Shown here one piece after another: positions 1 to 9,271 of a stretch of DNA of 34,718 nt. Position 1 is the first letter of the stretch. Each line of letters starts with the position of its first letter. Both the position numbers and the translations under genes were made by a program. The notes beneath the pieces were generated by a model. It saw nothing but the letters and a program-made list of their open reading frames with translations. It was not told where the DNA came from and did not search any database. This DNA is from Legionella brunensis. Its GTDB lineage: Bacteria; Pseudomonadota; Gammaproteobacteria; Legionellales; Legionellaceae. The DNA lies in NCBI RefSeq assembly GCF_001467025.1, contig NZ_LNXV01000015.1, positions 1-34,718 of the forward strand, given 5' to 3'.

Positions 1-45
1 GCAATGGTAGCTACTGCTTTGCCTAAAAAAGATGATAAGGAGTAA
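1..45 (+). CDS. C-terminal end of an upstream transfer gene (partial)
   Basis: Frame 1 is open from the window edge and ends with a TAA at 43-45, giving a short lysine- and aspartate-rich tail ending PKKDDKE. The stop lies 5 bases before the GTG of traD, and the GGAG of its last codons can serve as the traD ribosome binding site. In F-type operons this place is usually held by traG, or by a short exclusion gene. The tail alone does not show which. Confidence 0.6.
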   Translation, partial: AMVATALPKKDDKE

Positions 46-50
46 ATACC

Positions 51-1886
51 GTGCGTGAAGAGCCTAATTTCAAACACTATACCCGTGGTGGACAAATTAG
101 TTTCCATAATCTTAGGATGTGGGATCAAATCACCAAAACCTTAACGTTTTTTTGTCTTTTTTTATGGATTGTCTTCACAAGCCTAATTACCTGGTGTGTT
201 TCTTCCTATGAGCAGGTGCAACAAGCGCTAGCCTATTACGCTGCCTGTTTTTTTAATCTATTGGGTCAAAAACATGACTTTACTTTGCCCTTTCATGGGA
301 AAAACTACCATCAAACGGTGGAGTCACTTCTTCATTTTCCCTATTTTAAAAGTAACGCGAACCACATGATTGATTCAATTGGAAAGTCCGCTTTGGCTGG
401 ATTTTTTCTCGCCTTCTTCCTAGGTATTGCTCTGGCGTTTTACTTCATTAAACGAGGAAAAGCACAACACGCTAACGAATTTATACGTGGAAGTCGCCTT
501 AGTACTATGGATAAGGTAAAGCATCAAATCATTGCGGAAAGGCTATCTTCGGATATTGTCATTGATGGATTTCCGCTGATTTCTGGCAGTGAAGTGCAAC
601 ACATGTTAGTGCATGGCACTGTCGGCACAGGAAAAAGCCAATTGATTATGAAAGTCCTGGATGCTTTGCGCAAAAGAGGGGATAGAGTCATTGTTTATGA
701 CAAAGGTTGTGCTTTTATTCCTTATTTTTTTAACCCAACTCAAGATGTCATTTTAAATCCTTTTGATGAAAGATGTCCTAATTGGGACATGTGGCTTGAA
801 GCGCCTCGTGATTCTGATTTTGAAAACATGGCAGAAAGTCTTATTCCAATGCATGGGGAATCCGATCCATTTTGGGTGAATGCTGCTCGAACCGTCTTTT
901 CTTCTTGTGCTTCTAAAATGCGTCAAGACAAAGACCGTTCTATTGAAAAGTTGCTTAAATTGCTTTTAACGGGTGAATTTTCTCACCTTGAGGAGTATCT
1001 TAAAGGAACGCCTGCAGCCACTTTAGTCAGTGGTAAAATAGAAAAAACGGCTATTTCTATACGTTCAGTTATCACCACCTATTTAAAATCCCTCATTAGT
1101 TTATCAGGGTTAAGTTCAACAGATAGAACCCCTTTTTCCATTCGCGATTACATTTTAAATGAATATGATAATGGTTGGCTTTTTATTTCTTCCAATGGTG
1201 AACAGCATAAATCACTAAAACCTTTAATGTCGATGTGGTTAGCAATGGCATCATTGACCATGCTAAGTCTGACGCCAAATTCAGCACGTCGTATTTGGTT
1301 TATTTGTGATGAACTACCTAGCTTACATCGATTGCCTCTATTAGGAGAGACCATCGCTGAGGTTAGAAAATTTGGTGGTTGCTTTTTATTAGGAATGCAA
1401 AGCTTTTCACAGCTTACAAAAGTCTATGGCCAATCAGGTGGTGCCAAAGAATTGTTTGACTTACTCAATACCCGATTTTTCTTCAGAAGTCCTAGTGCTG
1501 ATATGGCGCGTTTGGTATCAAGTGAGCTTGGTGAAGAAGAAATTGAAGAATCACGCGAGAATTATTCCTATGGTGCTAATAGTATTCGTGATGGCATTTC
1601 GCTTTCCAATCAAAGGGTTACTCGCCCAATCGTCACCTATCCAGAAATTCTCGAATTGGAAGATTTATCGTGTTATGTCCGACTACCCGGCAACTACCCC
1701 ATAACAAAGCTTACCTTAGCGCATCAAAATCGTACTAAAGATTTCAAAGGATTTGTTGAGCGTCAATTTGCTTTTGAGGAGTCAGTGCAAATGATGATTA
1801 AAGAAGAAAGTGGTTCCGTAAATGAGGAACGTGGTGGAATGGCAAAGCATTACAACAAGCCTGGTGAAATTCAATTTGAAGTTTAA
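51..1886 (+). CDS. traD: TraD type IV coupling protein
   Basis: Inner-membrane ATPase that brings the relaxase-DNA complex to the conjugation channel. Two hydrophobic segments lie near residues 31-49 and 115-133, as in TraD/VirD4 proteins. The Walker A motif GTVGTGKS is at residues 189-196 and Walker B WFICDE at 416-421. The sequence TRFFFRSPSA near residue 490 is typical of the family. The start is GTG, with GGAG just upstream. At 611 residues it is shorter than F TraD (over 700), and it lacks the long glutamine-rich tail that docks on F TraM and the relaxosome. traI follows after 15 bases in the same operon. Confidence 0.95.
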   Translation: MREEPNFKHYTRGGQISFHNLRMWDQITKTLTFFCLFLWIVFTSLITWCVSSYEQVQQALAYYAACFFNLLGQKHDFTLPFHGKNYHQTVESLLHFPYFKSNANHMIDSIGKSALAGFFLAFFLGIALAFYFIKRGKAQHANEFIRGSRLSTMDKVKHQIIAERLSSDIVIDGFPLISGSEVQHMLVHGTVGTGKSQLIMKVLDALRKRGDRVIVYDKGCAFIPYFFNPTQDVILNPFDERCPNWDMWLEAPRDSDFENMAESLIPMHGESDPFWVNAARTVFSSCASKMRQDKDRSIEKLLKLLLTGEFSHLEEYLKGTPAATLVSGKIEKTAISIRSVITTYLKSLISLSGLSSTDRTPFSIRDYILNEYDNGWLFISSNGEQHKSLKPLMSMWLAMASLTMLSLTPNSARRIWFICDELPSLHRLPLLGETIAEVRKFGGCFLLGMQSFSQLTKVYGQSGGAKELFDLLNTRFFFRSPSADMARLVSSELGEEEIEESRENYSYGANSIRDGISLSNQRVTRPIVTYPEILELEDLSCYVRLPGNYPITKLTLAHQNRTKDFKGFVERQFAFEESVQMMIKEESGSVNEERGGMAKHYNKPGEIQFEV

Positions 1887-1901
1887 CCACAAGGAGAAAA
1901 C

Positions 1902-4844
1902 ATGCTGAGTATCCAGCCACTTAAATCAGCCCAAGGTGCTGCTGATTACTATTCAAAAGCATTTAATTATTATGCAGGTGATTCAGAGGCCTTGCATTGG
2001 TTAGGGCAGGGGAGTCAAATTCTTAAGCTTTCAGATACGGTTCAAAAAGAACAAATGCTTGCTTTGTTAGAAGGAAAGCTTCCTGATGGCAAGAAACTAT
2101 CTAACCGTGAAGGCGAACATCGTCCTGGTTTTGATATGACGTTTTCTGCCCCTAAATCTGTCTCTATTTTAGTAGGGCTAGGTATAGCCCCTGAATTAGT
2201 TAAGTTTCATGATGAAGCTGTTCAATTTACGATAGGCCAACTTGAAAAGGAATTTGCCGAAACTAGAGTCTCACGACAGGGTGAAATTTTTTTTGAAAAG
2301 ACAGGAAATTTAATTGTAGCAGCCTTTAGACAACCTACTTCTCGTGCCAATGATCCTGCCTTACATACCCATTGCGTCACAATGAATATAACTTTTCACG
2401 AGGGTAGGGCGCGTTCACTCGCAAGCGACGCAAAAAGAAATCACGGCGTCATCGAGCAAATTCAAAGTAACGCCCATTACTGCGGCCAGATTTATCGCAA
2501 TTTCTTGGCCAATAAACTTAAAGAAGCCAATTTTCCTATTCGATTAGTTGGGAATGGTTTATTTGAAATTGAAGGTATACCTGAGGAAATCATGAGCGAA
2601 TTTTCCTCAAGACGAAAGGATATATTGGATTACATGGCGAATAGGGGCTTAAGTGGCGCTAAAAATGCATCAGTTGCCACAGTGAATACACGTAATTATA
2701 AGGAAGAACACGATCTTAATCTCCTCAAAGAAGATTGGAAAAAACGCGCTAAAGAATTAGGATTTGATGCAGATTCGTTTATGAAAAATCGAGCTAAATC
2801 CCAGTCAACTTCTTGGATTTCTGGCTTTAAAGAACGATTATTGGAATTTGTTAGGGATAGTCGGAAGCTAAACAATTCCGAAAAGGATGAAGCATCCTCT
2901 TGCATTAAAGTGGCGATTGAAACATTAAGTCAGCGAACTTCGATTTTTTCAGAAAGATTGTTGGCTCAGGAAGCAATGAAACATAGTCTTATGTCTCCCA
3001 ATGCGATTTCTCATCAATCCCTCGTACAGTCCATTCAACAAGAAATAAAGAATCAAACATTATATGAAACAACGTGCCCCGAAAGTGGAATTAGACTATT
3101 AACCACACCTTGGCTTTTAACTTTAGAAGTAGAATCCATAGCGAGAATTGAGCAAAACAAAGGAGCAGTGAAAGCCGTCACCACCCAAAACGTGGTGAAA
3201 TCTTTCCAGAAAGAAAGAAACGCTTTATTAACCTATCCCATGACCAACTCTCAAAAAGAATCAATGAAAGTATTATTAACGAGTCAAGATCGGTACTTGG
3301 CTATACAAGGTTTTGCAGGTGTTGCAAAAACCTCAATGCTGTCTGAAGCAAAACATCTTATCGAATCTAAAGGTTTTAAGCTTCGTGGCGTGACTGTTGC
3401 AAGTTCAGCTGCTCATGAACTGCAAGAAAAATCAGGAATAAAAACTGATGTATTCCCCCTTGTGCATCAAGAATTAAAAAAAGCTCCGACTGCATCTTTA
3501 GCAAAAACAATATTCATTACCGATGAAGCATCCATGCTTTCCTCTCATCAAGGTCATGAATTGATTAAACAAATTGAACGAGTAGGTGCACGTCTTGTTT
3601 TAGTTGGAGATAAAGCACAGTTACCGAGTGTCAATGCTGGCCGAATCTTTGGTTTAACGCAAGAATACGGCATTAAGACCACTGTTATGGATGAGATAGT
3701 TCGACAAAAAAATGAAACTTTAAAAAAAGCAGTGATGGCCTCTACGAAAGGAAATGTTCAAGAGGCAATAGAGAATTTAGAAGTTAAAACACTCTCAACA
3801 CATGAAGAACGCATCGCATGGATTGCTAGTCATTGGCTATCGTTATCCCCTCAAGAACGCGATAAAACCTTACTATTTGCTCCAACCCATGCCAATAGGG
3901 AAGAAATTACAAGTCTTATCCGAAATGGATTGAAACAAGAAGGTGTTTTAAACGATGAACCAATCATTCAAACCATACTAAAAACTAAATCAGTAGAGTC
4001 CATACAACAACGATTTGTTTCCAATTATCACAAAGGAAATAGAGTGCGTTTCAACCAGGATTTTAAGGGAGCGAAAATAAAAGCAGGAAATTACTATACC
4101 GTTGCAGAGATTAGTAAAAAAAATCGTCAAAATAATGTGTTACCGTTAATTGATGAAAGGGGTAACGCCATAAAATTTAAACTGGATAACCTGCCAAACT
4201 ACAAAACACATACCGCACCCTTTGAACGAATCATTGAAGTTTATGAAGCTAAGCCACTAGAACTTAGAGTTGGAGACAAAGTCATGTGGACACGAAATTT
4301 TAAAACAGATGACATTCGTAATGGGCTGTGTGCGACGGTTAAAGAAATTAAAGAAAAGTCGTTAGTTTTTTTAACAAAAGAAGGTCAGCAATTAATATTT
4401 GAAAAATTACATCCAGCCTTAAAACACCTCGATTACAGTTATGTGCTTACCAATTATAAAGTTCAAGGTAAAGATGCACCCTATGGTATTGGATTAATGG
4501 AATCCTATCATCGCTTTGGCACCACTTTAAATAATTTTTATGTTCAAATTTCAAGAGCAATACAAGGGATGACATTAGTCACGGATAATAAAGAAGAGCT
4601 GGTGCATGCAATTCAAAAAAACTCCATGGAAAAACCGGCATCCCTAGATATTATTTCAAGTCAACAACTGCTTAATCACGAGAGCCGTTTTAGCTCCCAA
4701 CAAATCTCCCTACATGCAGTAATTGAGAAGAGAAAATCGCTTGAAAAAAAAATAGTTTCTCAAATATTAGATCAACAAAATAACCTTCATGAACACATGG
4801 CTAAAAAGAATCAACCTGAATTAAATAAAGAATTAGAGCTATAA
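1902..4844 (+). CDS. traI: TraI conjugative relaxase-helicase (MobF)
   Basis: Nicks oriT, stays bound to the 5' end and unwinds the transferred strand. The N terminus closely follows the F TraI pattern: paired tyrosines Y16/Y17 and Y23/Y24, then HRPGFDMTFSAPKSVS near residues 74-89, and the metal-binding HTH at 155-157. A RecD-like helicase domain follows, with Walker A GFAGVAKTS at 470-478, DEAS at 541-544 and GDKAQLPSV at 569-577. With 980 residues it is about the size of R388 TrwC and far shorter than F TraI (about 1750), so it has one relaxase and one helicase domain. AAGGAG precedes the ATG. It is cotranscribed with traD upstream and the small RHH gene downstream. Confidence 0.95.
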   Translation: MLSIQPLKSAQGAADYYSKAFNYYAGDSEALHWLGQGSQILKLSDTVQKEQMLALLEGKLPDGKKLSNREGEHRPGFDMTFSAPKSVSILVGLGIAPELVKFHDEAVQFTIGQLEKEFAETRVSRQGEIFFEKTGNLIVAAFRQPTSRANDPALHTHCVTMNITFHEGRARSLASDAKRNHGVIEQIQSNAHYCGQIYRNFLANKLKEANFPIRLVGNGLFEIEGIPEEIMSEFSSRRKDILDYMANRGLSGAKNASVATVNTRNYKEEHDLNLLKEDWKKRAKELGFDADSFMKNRAKSQSTSWISGFKERLLEFVRDSRKLNNSEKDEASSCIKVAIETLSQRTSIFSERLLAQEAMKHSLMSPNAISHQSLVQSIQQEIKNQTLYETTCPESGIRLLTTPWLLTLEVESIARIEQNKGAVKAVTTQNVVKSFQKERNALLTYPMTNSQKESMKVLLTSQDRYLAIQGFAGVAKTSMLSEAKHLIESKGFKLRGVTVASSAAHELQEKSGIKTDVFPLVHQELKKAPTASLAKTIFITDEASMLSSHQGHELIKQIERVGARLVLVGDKAQLPSVNAGRIFGLTQEYGIKTTVMDEIVRQKNETLKKAVMASTKGNVQEAIENLEVKTLSTHEERIAWIASHWLSLSPQERDKTLLFAPTHANREEITSLIRNGLKQEGVLNDEPIIQTILKTKSVESIQQRFVSNYHKGNRVRFNQDFKGAKIKAGNYYTVAEISKKNRQNNVLPLIDERGNAIKFKLDNLPNYKTHTAPFERIIEVYEAKPLELRVGDKVMWTRNFKTDDIRNGLCATVKEIKEKSLVFLTKEGQQLIFEKLHPALKHLDYSYVLTNYKVQGKDAPYGIGLMESYHRFGTTLNNFYVQISRAIQGMTLVTDNKEELVHAIQKNSMEKPASLDIISSQQLLNHESRFSSQQISLHAVIEKRKSLEKKIVSQILDQQNNLHEHMAKKNQPELNKELEL

Positions 4845-4860
4845 AAAAAGGAGAAGATTT

Positions 4861-5172
4861 ATGTCGCGTTTAACGATTTCATTACCCGATAATTTGCATC
4901 AACATCTATCTGCATTAGCTATAAATAATAACGAATCGATGTCCAATTTAATTAATCGATTGATTCGAATAGGATTGCAACATTGGTTTAAGAATGAAGA
5001 TAATTCCAGAGAGAATCCAGCCGTAGAACAATATTGTCATCAATTAATAATTCAGATGAATGCGCTTATTAAAAATATGTCCGTTGAGATGTTAAAATTA
5101 GATAAAGAAGATTTAGAAAAACTACAGCAAGCAGCGGCTATCAAATATAGCGAACTTAGTAACAATCATTAA
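4861..5172 (+). CDS. Small ribbon-helix-helix protein, possible relaxosome accessory factor
   Basis: The 103-residue protein begins SRLTISLPDNLHQHLSALA, a beta strand followed by two helices as in CopG/Arc-type ribbon-helix-helix DNA-binding proteins. The second half is predicted helical and mixed in charge. It has a strong AAAGGAG site and follows traI by 16 bases. It lies directly before a non-coding stretch with repeated ATGGTGAA boxes that looks like oriT. Function is inferred from this position: it may bind oriT and help the relaxase (as TraY or TrwA do) or repress the operon. No ortholog name can be given with confidence. Confidence 0.65.
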   Translation: MSRLTISLPDNLHQHLSALAINNNESMSNLINRLIRIGLQHWFKNEDNSRENPAVEQYCHQLIIQMNALIKNMSVEMLKLDKEDLEKLQQAAAIKYSELSNNH

Positions 5173-5187
5173 ACTTGTGATGAGCCC

Positions 5188-5390
5188 ATGGTGAAATCGA
5201 TGGTGAAGCGCATGAGATTTGTAGTAAGAAGGTCATGAAAAATATGAATTCTTAAAATTATCTCTTCACCATTGTTGTTCATCAACTCTTCATCACCTTT
5301 TATGTGTTTCATTTCCGAATATTCTTGTAGAATCCCTTATGGGATAAGGGCTTTGATAGCATATATCAATAATGCGAAAGGTGTGCTTGT
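5188..5390 (+). other. oriT: Candidate origin of transfer (oriT)
   Basis: This non-coding stretch after traI has layered repeats. ATGGTGAA occurs at 5188-5195 and 5200-5207, 12 bases apart, and ATGGTGAAG (5200-5208) has its exact inverse CTTCACCAT at 5264-5272. Two hairpins follow: CCCTTAT/ATAAGGG (5334-5340 and 5344-5350) and TTGATA/TATCAA (5353-5358 and 5364-5369). Directly after them, 5374-5389 reads GCGAAAGGTGTGCTTG, which resembles the F nic region GGGGTGT/GGTGCTTTTG as I recall it. Hairpins just 5' of nic are typical of MobF origins. The nic position is an inference. Confidence 0.5.
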
Positions 5391-5459
5391 TCTCAAAAAA
5401 GCTCCTGCTTACTTTATTAAGAACTGAATAATTTTATTATCTAATCGATAGCTTTTTAA

Positions 5460-5476
5460 GCGCAGTTTAATTGCGC
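5460..5476. repeat. Small hairpin GCGCA/TGCGC
   Basis: A 5-bp inverted repeat (5460-5464 and 5472-5476) with a 7-base loop lies in the otherwise AT-rich spacer between the oriT candidate and the next gene. Read on the minus strand it is followed by TTAAAAAG, a poor T-run, so terminator function is doubtful. Confidence 0.3.
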
Positions 5477-5547
5477 GTCTGTGATTGACCAAACTATCTC
5501 AATTAATTTATATTTTATTCAAAGAATAAAAAAATGGAATTTACAGA

Positions 5548-5823
5548 ATGGCTCTATTTTTAGTTATAGTTTTTGTGGTTTTATTTCTAGTAATTGGTAC
5601 TCTACTTCCTGGTGGAAGACCTACTAAGTTAAACCATGATAATAATTCAAAACAAACCCGATATAATCCTGCTGCAGGACTTCCCATGATTGGTGGATTG
5701 GATTGCATGGGAAACTCTATTGGTTCCAGTGCATCTGATAGAAACAATTATTGGAATAATCATTTTCATAATCACTCAACGTATAATAGCAGCAGTTATG
5801 ATCCATTTAACAATCGATATTAA
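5548..5823 (+). CDS. Small membrane-anchored protein of unknown function
   Basis: The 91-residue product starts with a very hydrophobic segment (ALFLVIVFVVLFLVIGTLL, residues 2-20), followed by a polar tail rich in asparagine, serine and histidine. This suggests an N-terminal membrane anchor with a short disordered domain. I recognise no family. No clear ribosome binding site precedes the ATG, which lowers confidence. It stands alone between the oriT candidate and another small ORF. Confidence 0.5.
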   Translation: MALFLVIVFVVLFLVIGTLLPGGRPTKLNHDNNSKQTRYNPAAGLPMIGGLDCMGNSIGSSASDRNNYWNNHFHNHSTYNSSSYDPFNNRY

Positions 5824-5889
5824 CGACAACTGAGATGGGTTATAAAACTTCGAATATCCTCTTTTTAGCAGGTTTTTTTAACATCAATT

Positions 5890-6126
5890 ATGCCTATAGC
5901 CCTTTCAGATCATGAAAAAGAAACAATTCGTCTGGTGGATAATCAAGTGAAACTATTGCTTGAAAGAAAAACCCAAGATCATATTATTATTTCTACCCTA
6001 TTTGATTTCATACCAGAGGTGCGCTGTATGGTCACATCAACTTGTGAAAATCAGTTCAATTTGTATTGCCAAGAATACCAACACTTTAATTTTTTTCTGC
6101 AATTAATTAATCAATCTTCATTGTAA
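5890..6126 (+). CDS. Small hypothetical protein
   Basis: A 78-residue ORF with a mostly helical, soluble-looking composition (PIALSDHEKETIRLVDNQVK at its start) and three cysteines in the second half. No domain is recognised and there is no good ribosome binding site, so it may be a weakly expressed gene or chance. It follows the small membrane protein by 66 bases on the same strand. Confidence 0.35.
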   Translation: MPIALSDHEKETIRLVDNQVKLLLERKTQDHIIISTLFDFIPEVRCMVTSTCENQFNLYCQEYQHFNFFLQLINQSSL

Positions 6127-6340
6127 TAAATTATTTACTTATTTTGATAGACGCTTTTTTGTTCAATATTTAAACTTTAATCTTAAGTCTAATTATCGAA
6201 GTAATCAGACCTTATCGAAGGATACTTTGCTTATGGATGCCCTCTCCTGTTTATATTACTCTTTAACTTGTGCAAGATAAGTTGAAAAATAAAATAAGAT
6301 TCAGTTAGAGTTTAGAAATTTTTAAAGTTGAGGAATCACT

Positions 6341-8098
6341 TTGCCTACTATTGAAAACAACAAAAAATTTTCCAGTTTTTTTCTGAAAGTCGCCACACCA
6401 TATCGGTGGTGGTTCCTAGCAATGATTATGGTAGGTATTTATTCCTCTATACACAGTGTTATTCAACCTTATGTACTTAAGGTTATCTTAGACCGTGTAA
6501 CTACATCTGGAGCAACCTCCTTTGTCTCGAAGTGCCTACCACCCGCTTTATTACTAATTATTCTCAGTTTTTTAATCACTCTTGTATGGAGATTTTACAA
6601 CTTTTTAGTACTCAAATCATTACCAAGAATAAAAGCTGATATTGTAACTATTGCCACAGAGCACTTAAGAAACCAGTCATATGCCTTTTTTCAAAATAGA
6701 ATGAGTGGTGATATCAGCGCTAAAATTTCAGATTTAACCAATAATATCCAAAATCATGTCAATACGTGGTTCAATATCGCAAGACAAGCCTTAACCATCA
6801 CATTATCAATTTTTATGGTAGGGACTGTTAGTTGGTACTTTAGCGCTATTTTTCTGGTTGTATCTGCTGTTTTTATCTATTTATCGTACTATTGTGCGTC
6901 TAGCATTAGACCCTATGCAAAAGATTATGCAGAAGCAAAATCTAAATATTCTGGCGCCATCGTTGATTGTTTTAGCAATATTTTAAATGTGCTGCTGTTT
7001 GCAAGGGAAAATCATGAAGCAAAATATTTAGCCCACAACACAAATCTGGCTTTAGAAAAAGAAACTAAAATGCAGGTTAAGAATATGCTAAATGCATCAT
7101 TGCTTGGTTTTTTTGCCTGGGTCTTACAAAGTACTTCCATATTATTATTAATTTATCTGGGTTCCAAAGGCCAAATTACAGCCGGTGATTTTGCATTTGT
7201 ATTTATTTTATCCATAACGGTTATTGATCTAATTTGGTATTTAACTGAAAGTTTATTAGTAGTTGGAGAACAAGCAGGTGTTTGTCAGAATGCTCTTGAC
7301 ACCATTTTCACCCCTCACTTACAACCTTTAAACTCGGCAAAAAGTAAACTAAGAATTCGAGAGGGGAAAATTGAATTCAAGGATGTAAATTTTAACTATA
7401 TTGAAGGTAAAAAAACCATTATAGATTTTAGTCTAACAATAACAGGAGGCAATAAAATTGGTTTAGTTGGCTTTAGCGGTGCAGGCAAAAGTACTGTCGT
7501 ACAGCTTATGACCAAGTTATATGATATCGATAAGGGGGATATTTTAATCGATGGGCAAAGCATCAAAGATATTCATAGACAAAGCTTGCGAGAACATATT
7601 GCTTTCATACCTCAAGATCCCTCTCTATTTCATCGTTCTATTTTTGAAAATATTCAATATGGTTGCACAGAAGCCAATCATGAGCAAATCATTAGTGCCG
7701 CCAAGCAAGCACATGCTCATGAGTTTATTAGCCAACTGCCGCAAGGATATGAAACTTTTGTTGGTGAAAAAGGCGTTAAATTATCTGGCGGGCAAAGGCA
7801 GAGGATAGCGATTGCTAGAGCTATTTTAAAAAATGCACCAATTTTAATCTTGGATGAGGCAACCAGTTCGCTAGACTCCATTACAGAAGAACTTATTAAG
7901 AAATCGCTGAACTCTGCAATGAAAAATAGAACAGTTATAGTCATTGCCCATAGACTTTCAACCCTTCTGTCAATGGACACAATTGTAGTTATGGATCAAG
8001 GAAAAATTATAGAGCAAGGTAGCCATAGTGAGCTAATTACCCTAAATGGTTTTTATAAAAACCTGTGGGATGCGCAAAGTGGTCATAGCCTTATTTAA
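6341..8098 (+). CDS. ABC transporter, fused permease and ATPase (exporter type)
   Basis: A 585-residue half-transporter that should work as a homodimeric exporter in the inner membrane. The N-terminal part has about six membrane segments (roughly 22-42, 65-85, 150-185, 250-300). The ATPase part has Walker A GLVGFSGAGKST ending at residue 385, signature LSGGQ at 481-485, Walker B ILILDE at 501-506 and the switch histidine H537 in IAHRLS. The start is TTG with GAGGA six bases upstream. The layout is MsbA/lipid or peptide exporter-like, but the substrate cannot be read. No peptidase domain or adjacent membrane fusion gene is present. It is monocistronic. Confidence 0.9.
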   Translation: MPTIENNKKFSSFFLKVATPYRWWFLAMIMVGIYSSIHSVIQPYVLKVILDRVTTSGATSFVSKCLPPALLLIILSFLITLVWRFYNFLVLKSLPRIKADIVTIATEHLRNQSYAFFQNRMSGDISAKISDLTNNIQNHVNTWFNIARQALTITLSIFMVGTVSWYFSAIFLVVSAVFIYLSYYCASSIRPYAKDYAEAKSKYSGAIVDCFSNILNVLLFARENHEAKYLAHNTNLALEKETKMQVKNMLNASLLGFFAWVLQSTSILLLIYLGSKGQITAGDFAFVFILSITVIDLIWYLTESLLVVGEQAGVCQNALDTIFTPHLQPLNSAKSKLRIREGKIEFKDVNFNYIEGKKTIIDFSLTITGGNKIGLVGFSGAGKSTVVQLMTKLYDIDKGDILIDGQSIKDIHRQSLREHIAFIPQDPSLFHRSIFENIQYGCTEANHEQIISAAKQAHAHEFISQLPQGYETFVGEKGVKLSGGQRQRIAIARAILKNAPILILDEATSSLDSITEELIKKSLNSAMKNRTVIVIAHRLSTLLSMDTIVVMDQGKIIEQGSHSELITLNGFYKNLWDAQSGHSLI

Positions 8099-8307
8099 AA
8101 TATTCTACCGAAAATATCTTAGTGGATTATTTGGAGTATAAGACCACATATTCTGACCCTCAAATGAAGTCACTATCTCGCTTCCAGCTCCCCTCCTCTT
8201 AGTTTGGTTTTACGATTAATCAGACTTAATTTAGCATTATACTCGCTTCTTTTTCCATTAAGGCTCGGTGGAAAATCAAGCTCAAATAATCCTATTCAAT
8301 AGTGTAG

Positions 8308-8332
8308 ATTTGCCACGCGCTGCGTGGCAAAT
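8308..8332. repeat. Perfect 11-bp inverted repeat with 3-base loop
   Basis: ATTTGCCACGC (8308-8318) and its exact complement GCGTGGCAAAT (8322-8332) flank the loop GCT. It is much more GC-rich than its surroundings. Neither strand shows a T-run after the stem, so it may be a protein-binding palindrome or a REP-like element rather than a terminator. Confidence 0.7.
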
Positions 8333-8415
8333 TTGCAAAGTAAAATTGTATAATATAGTTTATTTACCACTAAACTCGGATTCCATATTTTTAGTTAGAG
8401 CTTCTTTTTGAATTG

Positions 8416-8432
8416 TGCCGACACTGTCGGCA
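8416..8432. repeat. Perfect 17-bp palindrome at the 3' end of the toxin-antitoxin pair
   Basis: TGCCGACA (8416-8423), a central C, then TGTCGGCA (8425-8432). It lies 15 bases past the antitoxin stop. It may act as a factor-dependent 3' hairpin or a recombination/protein-binding site. Confidence 0.65.
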
Positions 8433-8446
8433 TTATAGAAATATTA

Positions 8447-8737
8447 TCAACTAGCTAATGCTGCTAATACATGTTCAGGATCTTTATTTATTGCGCGAAG
8501 AAGAGCTTTTGCGGGACCTGTTGGCTCTCTTCTTCCCTGCTCCCAATTTCTTAATGTTCCAATATTTACATCGATTAAATGACAAAATTTTTCTTGGGTT
8601 AGACCTGTTTTTTTTCTAATTTCTTTTACATGAACAGCATCCACTACGAACTCACGTGAAGGAACACGCTCACCATCAATAATTTCGTTCATCTGAGTCA
8701 TACTTTCGTATAATCGTTCAAATAATTTTTTATCCAT
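8447..8737 (-). CDS. higA2: HigA2/NadS-type antitoxin
   Basis: A 96-residue XRE-type DNA-binding antitoxin. The helix-turn-helix is in the C-terminal half, KKTGLTQEKFCHLIDVNIGT followed by LRNWEQGRREPTGPAKALL, the usual pattern of the NadS/HigA2 group. ATG at 8737 is preferred over an upstream GTG because it begins 2 bases after the toxin stop, giving translational coupling. The toxin-first order fits HigBA-type modules. It should neutralise the RelE-fold toxin and repress the shared promoter. The role is probably plasmid stabilisation. Confidence 0.85.
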   Translation of the reverse strand: MDKKLFERLYESMTQMNEIIDGERVPSREFVVDAVHVKEIRKKTGLTQEKFCHLIDVNIGTLRNWEQGRREPTGPAKALLRAINKDPEHVLAALAS

Positions 8738-8739
8738 GA

Positions 8740-9051
8740 TTACCACCGTTCATTTAATTGCCGTAACATTCTCTTTTGATCTGAAGATAGATCATCTTGA
8801 ATACCTTTTTTATAAATAAGTAAAAGTCTTATCTGTGAAGCAGGAGTTACATAATAATAAATAATTCTAACACCGCCTCGCTTCCCTTTGCCTTGAGATG
8901 ACCATCGAACCTTTCGCAGCCCGCCGGTTTGCTGAATTAAGTCTCCAGCTAAAGGATTATCAGCAAGATACTCTTGAAACTCAGCATATTCCTCATCAGA
9001 TAACAATTCTTTCACGTCTTCTGTAAAAATTGGAGTTTCAATAAAAATCAT
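8740..9051 (-). CDS. higB2: HigB2/RelE-type toxin
   Basis: A 103-residue RelE-superfamily mRNA interferase. The core GGLRKVRWSSQGKGKRGGVR followed by IIYYY is nearly the pattern of Vibrio HigB2 (GGLRKIR, KGKGKRGGSRIIYYF), including the basic residues that contact ribosome and mRNA. DEEYAEFQEYLADNPLAGD is also typical. It is the first gene of a toxin-antitoxin operon, with its antitoxin 2 bases downstream. Confidence 0.88.
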   Translation of the reverse strand: MIFIETPIFTEDVKELLSDEEYAEFQEYLADNPLAGDLIQQTGGLRKVRWSSQGKGKRGGVRIIYYYVTPASQIRLLLIYKKGIQDDLSSDQKRMLRQLNERW

Positions 9052-9271
9052 AGCTATTCTTATTTTTCTTTGATGATTAAAGTATATAAGTTGAATTAAA
9101 GTAAGTCAATGACGTAGTTATGGCTGTATATAAAACGGGGGTTTTTCTTACTGTTTATAACGCTCTTAAAAATTGGAAATTTTTATATCAAAATAAGTAA
9201 AGATATATAGTAAATAATTCTATGTTAATTTATTATTTATTTTATTGAGTTATTTAACCAATGAGCGAGTT

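Larger units (their letters stand above)
8099..8446. other. Non-coding spacer with two palindromes
   Basis: The convergent spacer between the ABC exporter and the toxin-antitoxin pair has no convincing ORF. It contains two strong palindromes, listed separately. No T-run follows either in a way that would make a standard intrinsic terminator. Confidence 0.6.
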
